Origin: Azorinus chamasolen
Taxonomy: Eukaryota; Mollusca; Bivalvia; Cardiida; Solecurtidae
Assembly (NCBI GenBank): GCA_963576725.1
Contig: OY755239.1
Span: 58,435,453 to 58,499,452, forward strand
Length of the DNA stretch: 64,000 nt
Direction: 5' to 3'
Shown here piece after piece: positions 55,380-64,000 of this stretch (positions are counted from its first letter, which is position 1; each line of letters opens with the position of its first letter). Under the pieces are notes generated by a model that saw only the letters and a program-made list of their open reading frames with translations, did no database searches and was not told where the DNA came from. Position numbers and translations under genes: made by a program.

Positions 55380-56060
55380 GCAGCAGTTAGTTTTATTAAG
55401 TTATTAAGTTTTATCACCCGATTCCGAATTAACACTTAATTAATACATGTGTTGTTGCAGCCTTTCCTTTGTCCTCTCCTGTCTGCCGTCTGTTCCATTT
55501 TTATGTGTATGTAATCATTGGTAAATATGAAACTTACATTATATGTTGAAATCATAGTTTTAAGTTATACTCTGAGTTCCGTCTGTCTTTATCCAGTGCT
55601 TTAGAGCATGGTGCTGTGCAGACCTGTTGGTATTAAACTGTCAGCAAAAGACAAGCGATGAATATTATGACACATTCGAAAAGACAACGGACCTATGAGA
55701 CCATCATAACACAACCAATTTGTATATACATGATGCCTCTTCATGCAAAGAGTTCTCATGCAGTTACGAATATTGTTGTTTGCTGATAATTGTAATACAA
55801 CTATGTCATATTTGGTAACGGTGTTGCTAGAATCGTTAACATGCTGATTACAAATAGAACGAATGGAGATAGAGACAAACCATTTCGTGGTTATTTCTAC
55901 ATTCGTCGTTATTGAAGGTCTATGAATTTCCTCTGTAAATTAAGCAGATTCATATAGCTTTACATTAACATGCATCTACGTTCGTTTATTGGTCCGCCAT
56001 CATTATCCGTTCGTTCGAAAAATATATTTGTGCCGTGCATAACTCTAAACGCATTTGACT
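55380..56060. other. No gene seen
   Basis: No repeat family or exon supported. Confidence 0.4.
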
Positions 56061-56064
56061 TTAA

Positions 56065-56306
56065 CCCTTCGCTTGCTGAATTTTAAAACACATTTCTCCT
56101 TCTTTACCCATGCCCTGTTGTATAATTACATATATCTTCACTGTGTACAAGTATTTCGCTGTGCAATCACTGCTGTTGAGTGCACTGGTTTCACAATCAA
56201 CTTGTAAATAGTGCAGACACTGATGAGACAGCTCCTGCAGGAGCTGTCTCATCTGGGTCTTCACTATTTACAGGTAGGTATATTGACGTGAATAGCAAGC
56301 GAAGGG
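56065..56306. mobile_element. Family C MITE (minus orientation)
   Basis: TTAA lies at 56061-56064 and 56307-56310. All arms are intact. It is 242 bp, the same length as the copies at 32476 and 42823. Confidence 0.93.
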
Positions 56307-56574
56307 TTAAATATCATGCAGGATGGTTGAACATTTAGTGTATAAAATTATATAAGCGTTGTGCGTAGTATGATTTGTATTGAATCAATCGACAAATATA
56401 CAATCAATAGTACTTGAAATGTGAAATAGCATAGCAACGCGGTTATATATTTCAAAATACTATGTTATGAATTACACAATACATTCATGCAAGCACACGT
56501 TTATGTTAACAAGGAATGATCCGGACAATATTTGATAATTATTACCCTGTAAAACAATTAATACTCCGGATATA

Positions 56575-56778
56575 CAATAAAACCCCGCTAAACCGGACGT
56601 TCACTTTAGTAACACTATCGGTATTGGGGACAGTTGGCAGCTTATTGTAGGGTGAAAGTCATACAGAAAGCTCTAAGCAGAGCTTTCTGTATGACTTTCA
56701 CCCCATATTAAGCAGCCACCTGCCTCAAGGTATCTAAATTCTTCCCTACTAGAAATTCGGTTAAGAGGGGTTTTACTG
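56575..56778. mobile_element. Family A MITE, CCGG subtype
   Basis: TA-CAATAAAACCCCGCTAAACC and AGAGGGGTTTTACTG-CA. The apex AGCTCTAAGCAGAGCT replaces CTCCT-AGGAG while keeping the stem paired. Confidence 0.88.
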
Positions 56779-56875
56779 CACTAAAATCAGCCTATTGACC
56801 AATCATTTGTTCGATTGGTTCCTCAGGTGGACGCTCGATCGGCAAACAACAACATGTGCTCTTAACCATTTACTC

Positions 56876-57091
56876 CATGAATATTTATGTAAGAAACAAT
56901 TACATCGTGAATATGAATTAGATTAATTATTATAATAGCACATCGACCCATGGAGTTTTGCGATGGCGGAAACTATAGAATCGTACCTCTATTATATCAT
57001 AAGCAAACAGATTAGATACTGATCAGACAGGAGCCTGTAGATCTGGGTCTACTCTACAAAGGCATAGAAAGGCGTGTTATGGAGTAAAGGG
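56876..57091. mobile_element. Family B MITE
   Basis: TTAA lies at 56872-56875 and 57092-57095. The apex is shortened to CAGACAGGAGCCTG and the GTTTGC arm end is missing on the right. Confidence 0.84.
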
Positions 57092-57260
57092 TTAAATAGC
57101 TTATGCTTCATATTGCCAGGAAGTGAGTGTGACCCAAAAGACCTCAGTCATATCAAAATGGTAACTAATGATCAAATGTAGATAGGAAGACATTTAGTTC
57201 ATGCCTGTTAAATGTTGTCTTTTTCAGTCATGTCTTCTTAAATTTGAAATTTATTGTATG

Positions 57261-57421
57261 TGTCACGGGGTGTTGTTTACCTGTATCAACACTTGTACGG
57301 CCGTGCTGTGCAAGCAGGCTTTATGGCGATGCGGTAGAGTGCTTGACTAGGAATTTCGAGGTCTCGAGTTCAATCCCCACATCCGACGGGACTATTTTCT
57401 CTTACAGAAACCCCGGTTACA
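57261..57421 (+). repeat. 5' LTR of the TRIM-like element
   Basis: 161 bp, TG...CA termini (TGTCAC to GTTACA). It contains the tRNA-like segment 57319-57388. Confidence 0.87.
57324..57376 (+). promoter_or_regulatory. tRNA-like A box and B box in 5' LTR
   Basis: TGGCGATGCGG (57324-57334) resembles an A box and GTTCAATCC (57368-57376) matches the B-box consensus GTTCRANYCC. Between them CTAGGAA resembles an anticodon loop. The acceptor stem is not convincing, so this is a tRNA-derived promoter-like segment rather than a tRNA gene. Confidence 0.62.
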
Positions 57422-57423
57422 TT

Positions 57424-57436
57424 TGGCGCCCAACAG
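57424..57436 (+). promoter_or_regulatory. Primer-binding site
   Basis: TGGCGCCCAACAG starts two bases after the 5' LTR. TGG as complement of a tRNA CCA end is the standard pattern, and TGGCGCCCAAC is a common primer-binding sequence in LTR retroelements. Confidence 0.82.
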
Positions 57437-57490
57437 AGGGAGGGGGTGTTCTCCGAACCCATAGAAATTCGAGACGAATTTGAACTTGAT

Positions 57491-57497
57491 AGGGGAG
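57491..57497 (+). promoter_or_regulatory. Polypurine tract
   Basis: AGGGGAG lies two bases before the TG of the 3' LTR, the expected place for plus-strand priming. Confidence 0.75.
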
Positions 57498-57499
57498 TA

Positions 57500-57661
57500 T
57501 GTCACAGGGTGTAGTTTACCTGTATCAACACTTGTACGGCTGTGCTGTGCAAGCCGGCTTTTATGGCGATGCGACAGAGTGCTCGATTAGGAATCTAGAG
57601 GTCTCGAGTTCAATCCCCATATCCGACAAGAATATTTTCTCTTAGAGATTCCCCGGTTATA
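57500..57661 (+). repeat. 3' LTR of the TRIM-like element
   Basis: 162 bp; one extra T (GGCTTTTATGG versus GGCTTTATGG) and a terminal TTATA instead of TTACA. The A box (57564-57574) and B box (57608-57616) are both conserved. Confidence 0.86.
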
Positions 57662-57717
57662 TATGAATGATTTTGTGTGAGAAAGTAATTGTTACACAGT
57701 TTTGTTGGACTGTTTTA

Positions 57718-58000
57718 TTTCAAGTACCCAATGCGGCAATGATATATATCGAACTAATGAACTAATGCTGAGCGATCAAGCATGCATAAAGATATATATT
57801 GCTTAGCAATAGTAGATTTATGGAGTAAATGGTTAAATTTGCTTATAATTATCTCATATTGACGACAATTTAATTATTACAGAGCTCTGTGTCGTTAAAC
57901 GAATTAATATGTTCAATTCAAGTACTCGATGCGGAAATGATATATACCGTTGTGGTGTGAACTAATGCTGAGCAAAGTTCGATCAAACATGCATCAAAAT
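57718..58000. repeat. ~80-bp direct duplication, 200 bp apart
   Basis: TTTCAAGTACCCAATGCGGC (57719) and ATTCAAGTACTCGATGCGGA (57915) open matching blocks that continue through AATGATATATA, GAACTAATGCTGAGC, GATCAA and CATGCAT. Confidence 0.7.
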
Positions 58001-58707
58001 TTTACCGCAAGATGTGCATGACATATAGTGCGTGTATTTATATCGAGCTAGGCGCTAAAGACCCACATTTCCCTTGAATACAGATTCCGAATATTATCTT
58101 TACCCACATACTCTAGAATCGATCTAGCCCAGCAGAGTTCAATATATCCCATCGTTTTAATCTACTACTAATTATTGTGTTGTTTCTAATACCGCAAGCA
58201 ATAACGAGATCAATCTCAACCAAAACGAATATGTACGTAGCTTCAGTTGTGCCGTTGGTTTTACTTGATACATTATGCTTCTCCACTATCAAAGTAGTGT
58301 TTCGGGGGACATTTGTCCAATTATAATATACTGTTTTAGATATTTGCTATAAACGTCTTTGAGAGCGCTAACGTTTAGATCGCGTGTGCGATGTTAAGGT
58401 ACAGACCCAATAACCGTGTCCTATATATACATAACACTGATCTCGTCGGAATAGGCAAAATGTACATGACAGCTATACCGCTGATGGCGCATAGTCTTCC
58501 TGACACATTGTGCCAAAAGAGGGATATGTTTGTTACAATAAAGAGATAGAAAAAAGATTGTCATTGGAAATGCTTGCCAAGGACTATGGCAATGCCAAAA
58601 CTGATATACTGGCCGCGGATATTGAGATAAGGTAGAATACAAAGCTTACTATTAAAATGGTAAGTTGCAAATTGTATATCATAATAAAATAAACAACACT
58701 GTCCGTA
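58001..58707. other. No gene seen
   Basis: No repeat family or exon supported. Confidence 0.4.
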
Positions 58708-58711
58708 TTAA

Positions 58712-58917
58712 CCCTTCTCCTGCTTACCCATGCCCTGTTGTATAATTACATATCTTCACTATGTACACGTATTTTGCTGTGCATTCACTGCTGTGGAGTG
58801 CACTGGTGGCAAAATCAACTTGTAAATAGTGCAGACCCTGATGAGGTGTAGGAGCTGACTCACCTGGGTCTTCCCTTTTTACAGGTAGGTATATTGACGT
58901 GAATAGCAAGCGAAGGG
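58712..58917. mobile_element. Family C MITE, two deletions
   Basis: TTAA lies at 58708-58711; the right flank has become TTT. GCTTACCC shows loss of the AATTTTAAAATACATTTC part, and the apex is reduced to GATGAGGTGTAGGAGC. It is the only clearly decayed copy of family C. Confidence 0.85.
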
Positions 58918-59242
58918 TTTCGTTTATGCACACTGTGCTTGAGCAAACATATCACCAACCAATTGAAATCGTATGGGAAAATATCTCATTACCGAGGCGT
59001 CTTGTTAAGAGTGATTCTCATTTATACATTGCTGAAATAAATACAGCTGTACTCATATTGTACAGATATGAGTATTTTTATATGATGTCCTTTGTAATTC
59101 GATCTGCTATTGATCATACTCAAATTTAAAACAATGAAACTTCAGAAACACGAACACACTTTAAAGTCTTTTCGTTTAACTATTTAGTTCAAAAAACGTT
59201 TTGCTGCAAGTCGTCACAGACTCAATACTTTGGGTACTGTAA

Positions 59243-59450
59243 CTGTTAAAATCACCTCTAATGCGATCAGCTAAAAAGGGGCATAAATCACAGTGGCAAA
59301 TGCAGGTGGTAGCTTAATGCAGGACGAAAGCTATGCAGAAAGTTCCTATGGAAAGTTTCTGCAAAACTTTCGTCCTGCATTAAGCAACCACCTCCTTATG
59401 AAGACAGTCATGTTTGTTCCTTACATGGTCGCATTATAGGGGTTTTACTG
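59243..59450. mobile_element. Family A MITE, GCGACCAC subtype
   Basis: The left end is CTGTTAAAATCACCTC and the right end AGGGGTTTTACTG-TA. The apex is AAAGTTCCTATGGAAAGTTT. Confidence 0.85.
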
Positions 59451-59471
59451 TACAGCATCCCGCTGGTTTTA

Positions 59472-59650
59472 ACCCTTCCATTGCTGAATTTTAGAATGGA
59501 ATAGCCTATCCGTGTTTAACTATTATCTCCTCAGTATGAAAGGCTTAAACTTACAAGACGATTTTAAATGACTAGCAGTGCTGACCTTAGTCAGATAGTC
59601 CTATGACCCGGGTCAACACATTTTACAAATACTGACACATGCGTTGCCCA
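59472..59650. repeat. Family F-like element, decayed
   Basis: TTAA at 59468-59471, then CCCTTCCATTGCTGAATTTT. The centre is AGCAGTGCTGACCTTAGTC and CCCGGGTCAACACATTTTAC. The right terminus is not identifiable. Confidence 0.45.
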
Positions 59651-60063
59651 CAATGGAACAATATGATTGGTATGGTGAATAATTAGTTATGTGTGTTGAT
59701 AGTTTGTCTTTTCTCGCCTGCTGTGACCACTGTTGCACAAAGTTAAATATGGCACCGGCTCATCTCCTGATAATCAGATATCAGACAGTGCCAAAATGTC
59801 TGGCGAAAATGGTATCCAACGATTGCCTTAATATATTAACAGGTGCCTCCGTTTGTCGAACTTCACAAAGTAGGTAGCCAGTACTTGATCAAATCTGAGA
59901 TAACAGATATAGAAACACAAAATGACTACTTCCTTGAAGTGGAACTCTACATATGAATACTACACTTTATGAACTAAACGACATATTTACACCATGACTT
60001 TACACGCAAATACATTATTCATATTAGTTTAGAATTAACGACGATATTATCGAAGATATTTAA

Positions 60064-60269
60064 CCCCTTCGGTGTCATTAAGACGGGTCTGTGATATCAT
60101 ATGCAAACAGATTGGACCCAGTTGAGACACCGAGTAGCTCGGTGTCTTATCTGGGTCCAAGCTATTTGACACTATTTCTATTGTTTCAAGAAATTGAACA
60201 ATTGTCCACTCCAAACCTTGAAGAAGACCAAAATATCTCCAACAGACGACAATACTGACATTGAAAGGG
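60064..60269. mobile_element. Family G MITE
   Basis: TTAA lies at 60060-60063 and 60270-60273. The ends are CCCCTTCGGTGTC and ACATTGAAAGGG. The hairpin is TTGGACCCAGTTGAGACACC with apex CCGAGTAGCTCGG. Confidence 0.85.
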
Positions 60270-60431
60270 TTAAAACATATATTGGTTATCCAATGATATA
60301 TTCCATGTGAGCACGAGTATATTGGTATATATCTAAGACATACATCAGTGTTGTTCTATCTACAGGAAATAGTGAGAATGGTAAGCACGATAAACGTTTT
60401 GTCAGTAAGATAACATTAGCGTAGAGTTTAA

Positions 60432-60636
60432 CCCTTTCCTCCATAGGCTGTTTTTAGACCCAACCTCTTTGAATGAATCTACCCAAAGGGAATATCTACT
60501 AGAGAAAAGTAAAGTTTTAGAATTGTGTAGTTTGAAACCATTGTGATAAATAGAGCATTTGCTCCTATTTGCTCACAATGGTTTCAAGAAGTGCTTATCA
60601 CAGAGGCGTAGAAAGGCGTATTTATGGAGGAAATGG
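60432..60636. mobile_element. Family D MITE
   Basis: TTAA lies at 60428-60431 and 60637-60640. The right stem is deleted so that CTCCTATTTGCTC runs into ACAATGGTTTC. Confidence 0.85.
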
Positions 60637-60705
60637 TTAATGTGTACCAAGTATAGCTGTATTCGAGCAGAGGTATGTTGATTCCTAGCAGACGAAACAT
60701 ACGTT

Positions 60706-60894
60706 ATCGTTTTATTCCATGAATATTCGTGTAAGAAATGACGTATCACAGGATTATGTTTTAGAAATCTATAGAATCAGATTTACATTATCCCACAAGC
60801 AAACCGAGCAGACAAGGATCAAATGGTTTTCTGCCTTCTGGTCTGGGTCTATTTTGCTTGTAAAGGCGTAAAAGTGGCCCATATGGAACACAGG
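60706..60894. mobile_element. Family B MITE, decayed
   Basis: ATTCCATGAATATTCGTGTA, ACAAGCAAACCGAGCAGACA and GGTCTATTTTGCTTGTAAAG follow the family order. The right flank is TTAT. Confidence 0.72.
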
Positions 60895-60997
60895 GTTATT
60901 CTATTTAGCTGGCTATATGCACGCACTGGAACAACAAATATTTGATTGACCTTATCAGTTGATGAGTATATCCAGTGTGTATCTACGAATAAATGTA

Positions 60998-61201
60998 CAG
61001 TAGAATCTGTCTTAAGCGGCCATTCATTTATTGAGAATACGAGTCTTAAAAAAGCTGGTGATAGCTTAATTCAGGATGAAAGTAATACAGAAAGCTACTA
61101 AAAGGGCTTTCTGTATTACTTTCATCCTGCAATGAGCAACCACCTGCTTTAAACATGTTGGTGCCTATTAAATTAGTGCTCGCTTTAGAGTGATTCTTCT
61201 G
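60998..61201. mobile_element. Family A MITE, TTAAGCGGCC subtype
   Basis: TA-CAGTAGAATCTGTCTTAAGC and GAGTGATTCTTCTG-TA. The apex is AAGCTACTAAAAGGGCTTT. The outer arm matches the copies at 4247 and 9660. Confidence 0.87.
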
Positions 61202-61599
61202 TATATGTCATATCTTTATAAGTATCGAGTTGTAGAATGAAAACTAACTTTAAGTGGGGGATATGTCCAATAAGATTAACTCTTACCATTCGATTACTAC
61301 GCAACGATGCAGAAAAGCAGTATATAGAATATATGTAGCTAATTATATTAGATGTAATGTAACGTATTCTAGAGAACACATAGTAATACCAATATAAGGC
61401 ACAGATTTACAAAGTTACATCAATATCATGTATGTCATTTGCATACATTTAATCAGGCATGAATTGTATTTGCGTTCATCTTGGTTTTCACGTATGAATG
61501 CCACTGTCTATGTCTTGTGATTATCATACTACTGTTTTCCATACAGTTAAATAATTGGACCAGGACAGTGTATAAATGTTTACAAGAACTTCAACTTAA

Positions 61600-61778
61600 C
61601 CCTTACCCTCCAGTGAAAATATAATGTCTCCTCAAAAGTAATTCTGGCGCAATGTTGTATACAGCCGATTGGATCAAGTTTTTGAGAAACTATAGACCAA
61701 GTATCCGTGTTACTCGGCGTCTCACCGGGACCCAAGCTGTTAGCAATACGAGTAAGGCCGCAAGTAAAGGGACAAGAG
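61600..61778. mobile_element. Family G MITE, decayed
   Basis: TTAA lies at 61596-61599 and 61779-61782. TTGGATCAAGTTTTTGAGAA and GGCGTCTCACCGGGACCCAA mark the core. Confidence 0.6.
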
Positions 61779-61933
61779 TTAATACGGAGATAGTTCCGCT
61801 ATCTGAGGCAGTTGATAGCGTGCACGGTAACCGGTGTATACACATTCAAATCGCGATGTTATACATAGACAATGTTTTATGTTATACAAATTTAGAATCA
61901 GATTACTATAGTCGCTCTGAGTAATGTACTTAA

Positions 61934-62163
61934 CCCTTTCCCTGTTCTATGTTTATTCTAAATGTCAATACCTACTGAATATTCATAAACAAAATAGTTA
62001 TAACGGAATATGGAACATTGTAGCCATTTTAGAAACTAAAGAAACAGATCTATCAAATTCCATTAGCAAACAGAGCAGATCCTGATCCTATTGGAGCCGT
62101 CCGACCTGGACCTACTCTGTTTGCAAATGCGTAAAAATGCGTTTATATGTATGAGGGAAAAGG
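61934..62163. mobile_element. Family B MITE
   Basis: TTAA lies at 61930-61933 and 62164-62167. The ends are CCCTTTCCCTGTTCTATG and GAGGGAAAAGG. The apex is deleted (GATCCTGATCCTATTGGAGC). Confidence 0.88.
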
Positions 62164-62287
62164 TTAAATTGTGGATCCAACACATCCAGTCTCTGGTAAA
62201 GTCTGTAGATCTATCAGTGATTATCCGTTGGTCGTTTGACCCCTACAATTATAACCAACACGACTACAACATAGAGTGAACATACAT

Positions 62288-62480
62288 CTACACCGGAATT
62301 TTAGTAAAGAATAATGTATTCTTCTTAGACTGGTGGTTACTTAATGTAGAATGAAAGTCATACAGAAGGATCCTCCTTTGCGAGCTTTCTGTATGACTTG
62401 TACCCTGCATTAACCTGTCACATGTATTACAGACCGGCACTGATACCAAATTTAACGTCCGGTTTAAAGTGATTTTACTG
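62288..62480. mobile_element. Family A MITE, CCGG subtype, left end lost
   Basis: The inner arms TACTTAATGTAGAATGAAAG and TACCCTGCATTAACCTG pair. The right end is GTGATTTTACTG. The left CAGTAAAACC is missing. Confidence 0.72.
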
Positions 62481-62779
62481 TGAATCTATTTCTGAAATAG
62501 CATAATATATAGGCTTATATGCATTGAAATATCTCAAGACATATTGTGCTATGTCTTGTACTGTTACTGGACGGGTGTGGTTTACGGCAATACAACTATA
62601 TGAAGAGTTCATATAACGAAGATAAATGATGAGTTTTGAGGAATAATAAATATTTTAGCAACGTTAGAACAATTGAGGCCCGTTATGGTGAAACAAACAT
62701 TTGGCTTTTGCAAAACAGTGTAAAGATATTTCAGCCAATGTATATGAAATCAGGCGTGTAAATGATCAAACAAGTCATT

Positions 62780-62952
62780 TTGTGAAACCATTGTGATAAA
62801 TAGAGCATTTGCTCCTATTGGAGCAAATGCTCTATTTATCACAATGGTTTCAAACTACAAAATTCTAAAGTTTTCCTTTTCTCTAGTTAATGCTCCTTCT
62901 CGGTAGATTTATTCAAAGAGATTATATCTAAAAATAGCCTATGAGGTAATGG
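62780..62952. mobile_element. Family D MITE (inverse), left terminus lost
   Basis: A perfect 68-bp hairpin from GAAACCATTGTG to CACAATGGTTTC with apex TTGCTCCTATTGGAGCAA. The right flank is TTAA at 62953-62956. Confidence 0.85.
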
Positions 62953-63449
62953 GTTAAAGGTGATGGCTCATCTGGTGCTACCTTACTTCAGGGCTTATCA
63001 GGTAAGCGCATTGTTCTCCGTGTTAAAATACAGTCGTATTCTTGCAACTCCTCCATGTTACATTTGTATACTTTATCTCAATGGCAATTAGTCTATAAAC
63101 GATGGTTTGTAGAAATCTGTAAAATAAAATGCAATTTTATTTCGTTTATGAAAAATGAGTAGATTGTGGAAATAACAACTTGGAATTGCGAAATATTGAA
63201 GTAAAGTATTGCTGTTCACGATTTTATTCACTCGTGTGCGTTTTAGTTCTATTTAATGATCGTAAAATCGCATTTATGTTATCCTATAGAACAAACAATT
63301 CCGAGTAACGGTGAAAACTGCTATGTTTGACTCACACTCTCTAAAGCATGCATCACTTGTAGTGCCTTTATCAACACGGCAGGTATCACGTTTACCCACA
63401 GTTTTTATATAAGAAATAATCCAGTACATACCATTAACGATATCGTGTA

Positions 63450-63652
63450 CAGTAAAAACCCTCTAGACCGGAATTTTAATAGAGGAGAATTTATATATAT
63501 TTAGGCAGGTGGCTGCCTAATGCAGGATGAAGCCATGCAGAAAACTCATATATGAGCCTTTTTCATGACTTTCATCCTGCATTAAGCTGCTACCTGTCTC
63601 CAAGACCAACATTTCTCCTAAATTGTACGTCCATATTAGAGAAGTTTTCTTG
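63450..63652. mobile_element. Family A MITE, CCGG subtype
   Basis: TA-CAGTAAAAACCCTCTAGACC and GAGAAGTTTTCTTG-TA. The apex is AAACTCATATATGAGCCTTT. Confidence 0.83.
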
Positions 63653-63721
63653 TATTATGGGAAATCATAAACACAGCTAAGAATTAGGCATTGTTTAGTT
63701 ATTCAGTACCTCTCTTGAAAT

Positions 63722-63860
63722 GTCAAATAGGTTGGATTCATATGAGACGAGTCATCTCATCAGGATAAAAGCTGTTTGACACTTGGTCAATAGTTTCACA
63801 AAAGCTTGATCGAAGCGAAAGCAGTCACACTTGTGACAGATCCAAATGTGATGAAGCATT
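63722..63860. repeat. Family G core, decayed
   Basis: GGTTGGATTCATATGAGACG, CATCTCATCAGGATAAAAGC and CTTGGTCAATAGTTTCACAA are in family order; the terminal repeats are not clear. Confidence 0.55.
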
Positions 63861-63970
63861 ATTTTGTTCAGCTAAAGAATAGTGACTTCGTGAAGCTAAC
63901 TGTCTGTGTCGACATGTATTATGTGCGGTCGGAGTATTGGTTGAATAACGTGTTTATGGATCACCTTTAG

Positions 63971-64000
63971 CCGTTTACTCAATGAATATCCGTGAAAGAC
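63971..64000. mobile_element. Family B MITE, start only (cut by window end)
   Basis: TTTAG followed by CCGTTTACTCAATGAATATC matches the left terminus of family B. Confidence 0.6.

Larger units (their letters stand above)
57261..57661 (+). mobile_element. 401-bp TRIM-like LTR retroelement with tRNA-like LTRs
   Basis: It has two direct LTRs (57261-57421 and 57500-57661), each starting TGTCAC; the first ends TTACA. A primer-binding site TGGCGCCCAACAG lies at 57424-57436, a polypurine tract AGGGGAG at 57491-57497, and the 4-bp target duplication TATG at 57257-57260 and 57662-57665. Only 78 bp separate the LTRs, so it encodes nothing and needs proteins in trans. The primer-binding site predicts a tRNA 3' end GTTGGGCGCCA. 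The LTRs differ by about 10 percent, so the insertion is not recent. Confidence 0.88.

Noticed and set aside
57312..57388. Functional tRNA gene
   Set aside because: The B box is good, but the acceptor stem does not pair, the T stem is poor, and the segment is duplicated as part of two LTRs.
57244..57483. 79-codon open frame over the TRIM-like element
   Set aside because: It crosses the 5' LTR, the tRNA-like boxes, the primer-binding site and most of the internal region, so it cannot be an independent gene.

Overview
This looks like a piece of a eukaryotic, probably bivalve mollusc, nuclear genome. It is AT-rich. Its only convincing host gene is split by GT-AG introns. Most of the rest is made of short palindromic DNA elements and fossils of retroelements of kinds common in molluscs: a tyrosine-recombinase (DIRS-like) element, a second reverse-transcriptase family, and CCGTC-rich repeats next to TAGCTC. 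The species assignment is inference; no homology search was possible. No prokaryotic operons, rRNA or CRISPR arrays were seen.

Region 1 (1-7.9 kb) holds the last four exons, on the plus strand, of a small two-Ig-domain cell-surface protein of the lachesin/neurotrimin type: 1087-1300, a 21-nt microexon 2180-2200, 5718-6020 and 7687-7871. All three introns interrupt codons after the first base (phase 1). The reading frame is continuous across the junctions and stops at 7869-7871. The signal peptide and the first Cys of Ig domain 1 lie upstream of the window. The introns are packed with palindromic elements.

Region 2 (8-20 kb) and region 4 (28-48 kb) have no recognisable host gene. They hold dozens of miniature inverted-repeat elements, sorted here into families A-H plus L. 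Family A has CAGTAAAACC ends and TA target duplications, so it is Tc1/mariner-like. Families B, C, D, F and G have CCCTT-type ends flanked by TTAA, so they are piggyBac-like. Nested insertions fix several element boundaries exactly. Families A, B, C, D and F share a palindromic apex close to GCTCCTNNAGGAGC, although their ends and target sites differ.

Region 3 (20-27.3 kb) and the 49-53.4 kb stretch hold decayed retroelements. These include two head-to-tail fossils of a reverse-transcriptase-type ORF (25.0-27.1 kb), a DIRS-type RT scrap (24.4 kb), and an RT plus tyrosine-recombinase pseudogene (49.3-50.2 kb) cut by another repeat.

Region 5 (54-64 kb) has a 164-bp tandem array and further palindromic elements. 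It also has the most unusual object in the window: a 401-bp LTR element at 57261-57661 with two about 161-bp LTRs, a primer-binding site, a polypurine tract and a 4-bp target duplication. It has no coding capacity, and each LTR contains a tRNA-like segment with A-box and B-box promoter motifs.
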